6,928 nucleotides of DNA. Source: Erysipelotrichaceae bacterium. Lineage in GTDB: Bacteria > Bacillota_I > Bacilli_A > Erysipelotrichales > Erysipelotrichaceae. The translations under genes and the position numbers were made by a program. Positions 1-6,048 of this stretch are shown one piece after another; within the stretch, counting starts at the first letter, position 1, and each line of letters begins with the position of its first letter. The notes beneath the pieces were generated by a model that had not been told where the DNA came from, searched no databases, and saw nothing but the letters and a program-made list of their open reading frames with translations. The stretch covers positions 846 to 7,773 of the forward strand of contig DMBB01000083.1 of assembly GCA_003446295.1 (NCBI GenBank), read 5' to 3'.

Positions 1-501
1 TGCAACAAGCTCTTCCGCTCAGAACTGTTCCGGGATGTCAGATTCCCGAAGGGCCTGTGGTATGAAGACCTTGCGACAATACCGATCCTGCTTTATAAAG
101 CCGGTTCTGTTGTCAAGGTCAATGAGGCGCTGTACCGCTACCGTCAGCGCAGCGGCAGCATCGCACACAGTGCGGACCGAAGGATCTTTGATATTTACAC
201 TGCACTGGATACGATCAGGGATTATGTAAAGGCAAACGGAAATGAACCGGAGGTGCTTTCCGCGATCCATTCCCTGTATGCTGTGCATGGGCTGGAACTG
301 ACGACTCTGAGGATCCGTGATTTCGACGACAAGTCGATCCGGAAAGAATATCTTTCCGAAAACATGAAACGCCTCGCTGCTTCATGCCCGGATTATATGA
401 AGGATGAGAAAGTGAAAAAAGCAGGGTGGAAGAAAAAACTGATCTTCGCCCTATTGAATATGAAGAAATACGACATGGTGCTGAAACTGTATGACCGATA
501 A
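1..501 (+). CDS. Family 2 glycosyltransferase, C-terminal part (5' end outside window)
   Basis: The reading frame is open from base 1 to a TAA at 499-501, giving 166 residues with no start in view. The GT-A nucleotide-sugar binding half (VSVIVPxYN and DxD motifs) lies upstream. What remains is the acceptor-side half typical of capsule and exopolysaccharide GT2 enzymes: NKLFR at residues 2-6, FPKGLWYEDL around 16-25 (the FP-G-x-YED signature, whose Asp is the usual candidate catalytic base), then YRYRQRSGSI around 46-55. The C-terminus (about 135-166) is basic and hydrophobic (GWKKKLIFALLNM) and may lie on the inner membrane surface. The same blocks occur in the GT2 gene at 3233, so the two are distant paralogues. 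The enzyme probably adds one sugar to a lipid-linked repeat unit; donor and acceptor cannot be read from sequence. The next gene overlaps its last 11 bases, so the two are co-translated. Confidence 0.9.
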   Translation, partial: CNKLFRSELFRDVRFPKGLWYEDLATIPILLYKAGSVVKVNEALYRYRQRSGSIAHSADRRIFDIYTALDTIRDYVKANGNEPEVLSAIHSLYAVHGLELTTLRIRDFDDKSIRKEYLSENMKRLAASCPDYMKDEKVKKAGWKKKLIFALLNMKKYDMVLKLYDR

Positions 502-1651
502 AAAACGGATATTGTTTGTAAACGACGAAATGAGAATGGGCGGTGTTGCCAGGGTGCTCAACACACTGATGGCTGCGCTTCCCAAGGACAGATATGATAT
601 TGATCTGCTCGTTCTCCATAAAAGAGGGATGCTGCTGGAAAAGGTACCGGAAGGCGTGAGGGTACTGGAAGGCACGCCGTTTTTCAGCGCGGTCGATCTG
701 TCCCTTGCCGATCTCTGGAAGAAAAAGGATATGCAGGGCATTCATGCCAAAACAAAGCTGCTGTTCTATATGAAATCCGGACTGATCGTGAAAAAGATCC
801 AGGAAGAGCGGAAAAAGATCCTGGACAGACAGTATGATGTGGAAGTTGCCGCAAAAGAAGGCTTCTGCACGATCTTTACGGCATATGGTGATTCCAAAAG
901 AAAGATCAACTGGGTGCTGACAGACTACAGTGTCTGCAACTATTCCAGCAACCATATGGGCCTGGTCAAGCGCGCCCTGCAGAAGATCGATCTGAACGTG
1001 GCAGACAGCGAACAGGCACTGATCGCTTATCAGACGGTATTCAGAGTGCGCAACGGTGTTGCCATCCATAATCTGATGGATGTGGACCTCGTAAAAAACG
1101 GCATGAAGGAACCTGTGACCGAGATCATCCATGACGGACTTCCGAATCTGATCACAGTCGCTCGTTTTCATCCGCAGAAAAGCATCGACCGTCTGCTCAA
1201 CGCTTCCCGCAAAGCTGTTTCAGCAGGATACAGACATCATCTGTATCTGATCGGGGGAGGAGAGCTGGAAGAAGAGCTCAGACAGCAGGTCAAAGACCTG
1301 CAGCTGGAGGATACCGTTGTGTTCCTTGGATACCGTCAGAATCCGTACGGTATGATGGCAGACTGCGACCTGTTTGTGCTGCCCAGCCTGTATGAAGGCT
1401 TTGCGACAGTCATCAGTGAGAGCCTGATCGCCGGCACACCCGTACTGACGACGGATGTCAGCGGGGCGAAGGAACAGATCGTCCGTCCGGAACACGGATG
1501 GATCACGGAAAATACGCAGGAAGGCCTGGACCAGGGTCTGCTGAACGCTTTATCTGATCCTGCCCGTCTTGCTCAGATGAAACAGCAGCTGGCGGGATAT
1601 GAATATCCCAATGATCAGATCCTTGATGAATTCATCAAGGTGTTCGGATGA
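491..1651 (+). CDS. Family 4 (GT-B fold) glycosyltransferase for surface polysaccharide
   Basis: This is a 386-residue retaining glycosyltransferase of ordinary GT4 length. The N-terminal acceptor lobe opens with RILFVNDEMRMGGVARVL (6-23), the usual first strand and glycine loop. The C-terminal donor lobe begins around 217 with PNLITVARFHPQKSID (218-233), followed by LYLIGGGELEEEL (251-263) and VVFLGYRQNP (276-285). The EX7E sugar-nucleotide signature is E302-GFATVIS-E310, followed by AGTPVLTTD. No signal peptide or membrane helix is seen, so it acts in the cytoplasm, probably at the membrane face on a lipid-linked acceptor. The ATG at 491 is chosen because the conserved first strand follows at once. 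It has no clear Shine-Dalgarno and overlaps the upstream GT2 by 11 bp, which suggests translational coupling. Its TGA is followed directly by the ribosome binding site of the membrane protein gene. Sugar specificity is unknown. Confidence 0.93.
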   Translation: MTDKKRILFVNDEMRMGGVARVLNTLMAALPKDRYDIDLLVLHKRGMLLEKVPEGVRVLEGTPFFSAVDLSLADLWKKKDMQGIHAKTKLLFYMKSGLIVKKIQEERKKILDRQYDVEVAAKEGFCTIFTAYGDSKRKINWVLTDYSVCNYSSNHMGLVKRALQKIDLNVADSEQALIAYQTVFRVRNGVAIHNLMDVDLVKNGMKEPVTEIIHDGLPNLITVARFHPQKSIDRLLNASRKAVSAGYRHHLYLIGGGELEEELRQQVKDLQLEDTVVFLGYRQNPYGMMADCDLFVLPSLYEGFATVISESLIAGTPVLTTDVSGAKEQIVRPEHGWITENTQEGLDQGLLNALSDPARLAQMKQQLAGYEYPNDQILDEFIKVFG

Positions 1652-1658
1652 AAGGAGG
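1651..1658 (+). promoter_or_regulatory. Ribosome binding site that fixes the start of the membrane protein gene
   Basis: AAAGGAGG lies four bases before the ATG at 1663. An in-frame ATG at 1648 (overlapping the GT4 stop codon) would put this perfect anti-Shine-Dalgarno match inside the coding region and has no comparable site of its own. The start is therefore placed at 1663, giving an N-terminus MKKLFNEK before the first membrane helix. The spacing is a little short but workable. Confidence 0.75.
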
Positions 1659-1662
1659 ACAC

Positions 1663-3231
1663 ATGAAGAAACTGTTCAATGAAAAATTACTGCATATCTG
1701 TGTCATCCTCGCGGTCATGCTGCAGCCTCTGATCGATCTGGATTATCTTTGCTATGACTTTCTGAATTCCCTCGGCATTCCCAGGATCTCGACGATCATC
1801 CGTTTCATTGTGATGCCGGCACTGATCCTCTGGTCATTCTTCCTGAGGGATAAAAATAAAAAGAAGACATTCATTCTCGCACTGATCTACGGTGTCCTGC
1901 TGGGCGGATATTTCATCCTGCATTCCAGACAGGCTGCTGCACTGTACGGAAGACTGGAGCTGACAGAAAACTTCCGGTTCTCGCTGTGGGCGGAACTGAC
2001 ATATGTGCTGACGCTTGCCGTACCTTACGGCATCGTCTATCTGTGCTTCAATGAGCACTTCGGCGTCAAGGAGATCCGTGCCATCTGCATGGGGATCTCT
2101 GCGATCATTTCCATTCCGATCTTCATCGGTGACCTGTTTGTCTTTGCAAGAAGCACGTATTACGGCTATACCGTCGGCAATATTTTCTCATGGTTTACCG
2201 GGATCTATGAATGGTATCATCCCAGGACGCTTGCCTCGAAGTTCTTCTTCAATGAAGGCAACACGATCGGCATCCTGCTGTTCATGGTGCTGCCGCTGAT
2301 GTATTACTTCTTTGCGACAGCCGAAACAAAGCGTCTGAAGCAGATCATCGGTGCACTGATCGTCATCCAGTCCCTCAGCATGCAGATCCTTGCGACCAGG
2401 GTAGCTACGTATGGGGCGATCGTGATCCCTGCGATCTTCCTGGTCCTGAACGTGATCGATCATTATTTCTTCAAGGATGTACCGCTGAAGAAGCATACCG
2501 CCGTACTGTGCATCTGCACGGCACTGCTTTGCGGAGCGATCCTGAACTTCACACCGGCAATACAGAACCAGAAAGTCGACGCCAAGAACGATGTCGCACT
2601 GCTGGGCAACCGTATGGCAGAGGAAGGCCGTGCGGAACTTGCCAACAAGCCGGAGAATATGGAGCGCTTCTCGGATCAGTGGCGCAACTACTATGTATTC
2701 ATGTTTGAAACATACGGTATCGTAGCCAGATTTATTCAATCTGTTCCCTCCATGTATTACACGGAGTATTACAGCTATCAGTATGATCCTGAATTCTGGA
2801 CGGACGTCTGCTTTATGCCGGTCTTTGACAGAGTCAGCGGCAGACAGATGGAAACGATCTTCTTCAATTACAAATATAAACTGCTGACGCCGGCGGAAAA
2901 GATCCTGGGCTTCGGCTATTCGACATTCATGAACGGATCGATCGTCCTGGAACAGGATTTCAAGCAGCAGATCTATACACTCGGATACGCAGGTTTCGCA
3001 CTGCTGATATTGCCATGGCTGCTGGTATGCCTGTATGGCGCATACTGCTTCCTGCGCTATCGGAAACAGATGTTCAATCTGCTGAACGTCTGTATGGTCG
3101 TCTCGCTGGGTGCGGGTCTTGGATCGGCCTGGCTGTCAGGGCATATGCTGGATCAGTTTATTACCTCGGTATTCATGGCAATGGTCGTAGCCTTCCTGCT
3201 CAACCAGGTACAGAAAGCGAAGGTGGAGTGA
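1663..3231 (+). CDS. Polytopic O-antigen polymerase/ligase-like membrane protein (Wzy or PF13425-type)
   Basis: The protein has 522 residues and is dominated by hydrophobic segments, roughly 10-12 helices by eye. The first is LLHICVILAVML near residue 9. Others follow at IIRFIVMPALILWSFF, FILALIYGVLLGGYFI and LTYVLTLAVPYGIVYLCF, with a final pair around MFNLLNVCMVVSLGAGLG. A FNEGNTIGILLF block at 196-207 resembles the helix start seen in Firmicute O-antigen-ligase-like proteins. A large hydrophilic segment (about 297-436) separates the main membrane bundle from the last three or so helices; this is the usual placement of the big extracellular loop in Wzy and WaaL-type proteins. The likely role is to polymerise lipid-linked repeat units, or transfer the chain, on the outer membrane face, using products of the adjacent glycosyltransferases. 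Polymerase and ligase cannot be told apart from sequence alone. It ends one base before the next gene. Confidence 0.78.
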   Translation: MKKLFNEKLLHICVILAVMLQPLIDLDYLCYDFLNSLGIPRISTIIRFIVMPALILWSFFLRDKNKKKTFILALIYGVLLGGYFILHSRQAAALYGRLELTENFRFSLWAELTYVLTLAVPYGIVYLCFNEHFGVKEIRAICMGISAIISIPIFIGDLFVFARSTYYGYTVGNIFSWFTGIYEWYHPRTLASKFFFNEGNTIGILLFMVLPLMYYFFATAETKRLKQIIGALIVIQSLSMQILATRVATYGAIVIPAIFLVLNVIDHYFFKDVPLKKHTAVLCICTALLCGAILNFTPAIQNQKVDAKNDVALLGNRMAEEGRAELANKPENMERFSDQWRNYYVFMFETYGIVARFIQSVPSMYYTEYYSYQYDPEFWTDVCFMPVFDRVSGRQMETIFFNYKYKLLTPAEKILGFGYSTFMNGSIVLEQDFKQQIYTLGYAGFALLILPWLLVCLYGAYCFLRYRKQMFNLLNVCMVVSLGAGLGSAWLSGHMLDQFITSVFMAMVVAFLLNQVQKAKVE

Positions 3232-3232
3232 T

Positions 3233-4207
3233 ATGACAAAGGTCAGTATTATCGTGCCTTGCTACAACTGTGAAAATACAGTCAGGCATACCCTGGATTC
3301 TCTGGCGGCGCAGACATTGAAGGATATTGAGCTGATCGTCCTGAACGACGGTTCAACAGATCACACGCCCGAGATCCTCCAGGGCTGGAAAGACGCACAT
3401 CCCGAGATCCGGGTCAATCTTGTGAACAAGGAAAACGAAGGCATCGCCGCAACACGTCAGATGGGTGTTTCCCTGGTTACAGGAAAGTATTTCGGATTTC
3501 TGGACAGTGATGACTACACGGTGCCGGAGATGTTCGAAGAACTGTATGAACTGGCTGAGAAGGATCAGCTGGATGTAGCTGTTTCTGATTTCTACTGGAA
3601 GAACTCCCAGGGAGAACGTCTTGAAAAGGAAGGTCCATACGGGATCGGTCCGGATATGATGGTGCATCTGTTTGCGGTGCTCTGGAACAAGCTGTACCGC
3701 ACGGATTTCATCAGAGGCCTTGATATAAAGTTTCCGTATGGAAACCGGTATGAGGATTCCTGCTATCTGTACTGCATGACCTGCCATGTCACGAAGATCG
3801 GATTTACGAACAAGCCGTATGTCCGCTATGTGCAGGGACACAGCAGCATCACCCATACCAGCAACGCACAGGTCAAAAATATGATCCACGTGTTCCATAT
3901 CATCAACGAGTATTACAGGACGCACGGATACTATGATCAGTATCACGACGCGCTGGAATACATCCATATCCGCTACTTCCTGGGCTCAAGCTTCCTGCGC
4001 AGCGCAAGGATCCCGGATCCGGACGACAGACGGGAAACGATCATGATGGGCTGGGAGCTCCTGAACAAGGAATTCCCGGACTGGAAGCGCAACCCTTATC
4101 TGAAGTCTGAAGGCGGCATGAAGAACAAGTATTTTTCCATGGTCCGCGGCTGGAACATCATGCTGTTTGCATGGCTGTTCAGGAACTTCAAGAAGGACAA
4201 TCTCTGA
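3233..4207 (+). CDS. Family 2 glycosyltransferase (GT-A fold), complete
   Basis: The 324-residue inverting glycosyltransferase carries all GT2 landmarks in order: SIIVPCYN (5-12), LNDGSTD (37-43), ENEGIAATRQMG (67-78, contacting the nucleotide), the metal-binding FLDSDD (89-94), WNKLYR (151-156) and FPYGNRYEDS (167-176), whose Asp175 is the likely catalytic base. The C-terminal 130 residues are rich in Tyr and His. They finish with a Trp/Phe-rich basic stretch (GWNIMLFAWLFRNFKK) that may associate with the membrane; there is no true transmembrane anchor. The start is clear: ATG at 3233 follows the upstream stop by one base, with GGTGGAG four bases before it. It probably adds one sugar to a lipid-linked repeat unit alongside the other glycosyltransferases of this operon. 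It is the last gene before a 101-bp gap with a dyad and promoter, so it likely closes the operon. The sugar is unknown. Confidence 0.94.
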   Translation: MTKVSIIVPCYNCENTVRHTLDSLAAQTLKDIELIVLNDGSTDHTPEILQGWKDAHPEIRVNLVNKENEGIAATRQMGVSLVTGKYFGFLDSDDYTVPEMFEELYELAEKDQLDVAVSDFYWKNSQGERLEKEGPYGIGPDMMVHLFAVLWNKLYRTDFIRGLDIKFPYGNRYEDSCYLYCMTCHVTKIGFTNKPYVRYVQGHSSITHTSNAQVKNMIHVFHIINEYYRTHGYYDQYHDALEYIHIRYFLGSSFLRSARIPDPDDRRETIMMGWELLNKEFPDWKRNPYLKSEGGMKNKYFSMVRGWNIMLFAWLFRNFKKDNL

Positions 4208-4221
4208 TATCTGCCATGCTT

Positions 4222-4241
4222 GACAGATACCTGTATCTGTC
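4222..4241 (+). repeat. Perfect 20-bp dyad in the intergenic gap (operator or weak terminator)
   Basis: Arms GACAGATAC and GTATCTGTC are exact reverse complements around a central CT. In RNA this could fold as an 8-bp stem with a CCUG loop, followed by an interrupted U-rich stretch (AAATTTGTTTTG), which makes a mediocre rho-independent terminator for the upstream operon. In DNA it is a symmetric site ending seven bases before the -35 box of the next promoter, a common place for a regulator. A third half-site, TATCTG, lies at 4208-4213. Both readings remain possible. Confidence 0.6.
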
Positions 4242-4247
4242 TGAAAT

Positions 4248-4276
4248 TTGTTTTGTGTCTGTGCTTGGGTTATAAT
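4248..4276 (+). promoter_or_regulatory. Sigma-A-like promoter for the GtrB-like/LCP operon
   Basis: TTGTTT (4248-4253), a 17-nt spacer and a perfect TATAAT (4271-4276) match the housekeeping promoter layout. Transcription would begin near 4283, leaving a leader of about 26 nt that contains AAAGGAGG (4295-4302), six bases before the ATG at 4309. It lies in the only sizeable intergenic gap in the window, which supports a real transcription start. Confidence 0.65.
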
Positions 4277-4308
4277 ACCGATTGCACAGAACATAAAGGA
4301 GGACTGCG

Positions 4309-5229
4309 ATGCTGTCTATAGTTGTTCCATGCTACAACGAACAGGAAACAGTTGAAATTTTTTATGACGCTGTGACGAAAGTACTGGATGAAATGGGAAT
4401 GGAACGGGAGATCATTTATGTCAACGACGGCTCCCGTGACGCCACAATGGAAAAACTTGTGTCTTTGTATGAAGCACATCCGGGAATCGTGAAGGTGATC
4501 GATTTCTCCCGCAACTTCGGAAAAGAAGGTGCGTTCCTCGCAGGACTGCGGGCGTGCAAGGGAGAATACGTGACTGTTATGGATGCAGATCTGCAGGATC
4601 CGCCTGATTATCTGCCGAAGATGTTTGCATTGATGGAGGAAAAGGATCTTGATGTCGTCGGTACACGCCGTGTTTCCAGAGAAGGCGAACCGAAGCTCCG
4701 TTCATTCTTTGCAAGAGCATTTTACAGGATCGTGAATCACTTTACCGAGGTCGAGATCGTTGACGGAGCCAGAGACTACCGTCTGATGAAGCGCCCGGTC
4801 GTAGATGCGATCCTCAGTATGAAAGAATACAATCGTTTCGCTAAGGGAATGTTTGTATGGGTAGGCTTCAAATGCGAATATCTGGAATATCAGAACGTTG
4901 AACGCGTGGCAGGGGAAACGAGCTGGTCTTTCTGGAAACTGTTCCGTTATGCGATCGACGGCATTATTGAATATGCCAACGCACCGCTGACATTCGCGGC
5001 ATGGGGCGGCGGATTTATGACCGTGATCATGCTGGCGGAACTTCTGGTACTATTGGTTCTGTCTCTGACAGGCCGCTCCATCAGCAGTACGACACTGATC
5101 ATCTCATGTGTGCTGTTTATGGGATCCATTCTGCTTCTGGCATTAGGTATTATAGGGGAATATCTTGCCAAAACTTATGATGAGGTGAGGGCACGTCCTC
5201 ATTACATTGTCAGAAAGTATTATGAGTAA
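4309..5229 (+). CDS. GtrB/CsbB-like polyprenyl-phosphate glycosyltransferase (DPM1-like GT2)
   Basis: The 306-residue protein is a DPM1-like GT2 with a membrane tail. Motifs: SIVVPCYNEQETV (3-15), YVNDGSRD (37-44), DFSRNFGKEGAFLAGL (65-80), the metal-binding MDADLQDPP (91-99), RxxREGEPKLRS (121-132) and DGARDYRLM (152-160). The last is a variant of the DxGDFRLM block of GtrB, ArnC and CsbB enzymes. Two C-terminal helices follow, near 229-254 and 261-286, the standard layout for this group. Such enzymes move a sugar from a nucleotide donor to undecaprenyl phosphate on the cytoplasmic face; the lipid-sugar is then flipped and used outside by a GT-C enzyme to decorate a polymer. Glucose is a common donor, but the sugar here is not deducible. 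It has its own promoter and strong ribosome binding site and leads the downstream operon. No GtrA flippase or GT-C partner is visible here. Confidence 0.92.
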   Translation: MLSIVVPCYNEQETVEIFYDAVTKVLDEMGMEREIIYVNDGSRDATMEKLVSLYEAHPGIVKVIDFSRNFGKEGAFLAGLRACKGEYVTVMDADLQDPPDYLPKMFALMEEKDLDVVGTRRVSREGEPKLRSFFARAFYRIVNHFTEVEIVDGARDYRLMKRPVVDAILSMKEYNRFAKGMFVWVGFKCEYLEYQNVERVAGETSWSFWKLFRYAIDGIIEYANAPLTFAAWGGGFMTVIMLAELLVLLVLSLTGRSISSTTLIISCVLFMGSILLLALGIIGEYLAKTYDEVRARPHYIVRKYYE

Positions 5230-5244
5230 CAAAAGGAGAGACTG

Positions 5245-6048
5245 ATGAAAGCTTCAGAGAAAAAAGGAAAAAGTTCATCGGAAAAGACGGCAGTGCGCAA
5301 GTACAGCCATCGGGGCGGGCTCAACAGTTCCCTGATGATCGCTCTGATGATTCTCTGTGTCGCAGTGACTGCTGCGTTCGCTGTGAATATCGTTAGGATA
5401 TCCTCAGCTTCTTCCGGAGATGGTGCACAGGAGTCCATGACGGTCAATACAGACCGCACCATGAAGAACGATCAGTATGAGATCGGAAACAATCCGACGG
5501 ATATTGAAAAGACTTATTTCCAGGAACTGACGGACGCTGTCAAAAGCGGTGATGAAAAAGCTGTCTGCGAGGCAGTGGTCAAGAATTTCGTCACGGATTA
5601 TTTCACATGGACGAATAAGGACGGCAACTATGAAGTCGGCGGACTGCAGTATATCTTCGGCTCCAAGTATGCCGTATTTGAAGAATGGAGCAGATATAAC
5701 TATTATGCCGACCTGGATCTGTATATCAATCAGTACGGCAGAGACAATCTGCTGCAGGTAAAGGAAGTTACGGTAGACAAAGAAACAGCAGTCGCACCGG
5801 ACTTTGCAACGACGGAATGGTCGGACGATGTCAAGACGGACATCCTGTACAAGTCATACGAAGTCAATGTCAGCTGGACATATGAAAAATGTGCACTGGA
5901 TACGGAACAGTTCGTGGACGGTGCAAGATTCTTCCTTGTCAACAACAACGGTAGATGGGAGATCGCCGAGTTCTATGACTATGACAGCATTCATGAGTGG
6001 GAAGTTGAAAACGGACTCGCTTCCGCTGCGGAAGGAGGCCAGTCATGA
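5245..6048 (+). CDS. Unrecognised single-pass membrane-anchored extracellular protein, possibly NTF2-like
   Basis: I do not recognise a named family for this 267-residue protein. Residues 1-23 are strongly basic (positive inside), followed by one hydrophobic helix at about 28-50 with no lipobox or clear cleavage site, so it is probably an N-in anchored protein with its bulk outside. A Ser/Gly/Asn-rich linker (53-84) leads to a domain at about 85-255. That domain starts with helices (DIEKTYFQELTDAVKSGD, AVVKNFVTDYFTW) and ends in paired strands (SYEVNVSWTYE, then ARFFLVNNNGRWEIAEFY), an order reminiscent of NTF2-like folds. That resemblance is by eye only. The start ATG at 5245 has AAGGAG six bases upstream and lies 15 bp after the GtrB-like gene; the end overlaps the LCP gene by 4 bp (ATGA). 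The tight linkage suggests a role in export, modification or attachment of the glycopolymer. Confidence 0.85.
   Translation: MKASEKKGKSSSEKTAVRKYSHRGGLNSSLMIALMILCVAVTAAFAVNIVRISSASSGDGAQESMTVNTDRTMKNDQYEIGNNPTDIEKTYFQELTDAVKSGDEKAVCEAVVKNFVTDYFTWTNKDGNYEVGGLQYIFGSKYAVFEEWSRYNYYADLDLYINQYGRDNLLQVKEVTVDKETAVAPDFATTEWSDDVKTDILYKSYEVNVSWTYEKCALDTEQFVDGARFFLVNNNGRWEIAEFYDYDSIHEWEVENGLASAAEGGQS

Noticed and set aside
215..1171. Long minus-strand open frame (318 codons) opposite the first GT2 and the GT4 gene.
   Set aside because: The encoded protein is Cys/His/Ser-rich with no recognisable domain, spans two well-supported genes on the other strand and has no promoter context; it is a mirror of their codon bias.
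1648..1662. Upstream in-frame ATG for the membrane protein, adding MKGGH.
   Set aside because: It would place the perfect AAAGGAGG inside the coding region; the ATG at 1663 follows that site and begins a normal N-terminus.
2188..2739. Minus-strand open frame of 183 codons inside the membrane protein gene.
   Set aside because: It lies wholly opposite a clear transmembrane coding frame, has a low-complexity hydrophilic product and no known motif.
3353..3967. Minus-strand open frame of 204 codons inside the complete GT2 gene.
   Set aside because: The plus strand carries every GT2 motif in order; the opposite frame shows no family signature.
1..4207. Possible recent transfer of part of the polysaccharide operon.
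   Set aside because: Base composition and codon style look the same across all genes, and no transposase, integrase or direct repeats at boundaries were seen.
4220..4225. A perfect TTGACA that could be a -35 box.
   Set aside because: At 16-18 nt spacing there is only GAAATT or AAATTT, a poor -10; the TATAAT at 4271 is 45 nt away. It is more simply part of the dyad.
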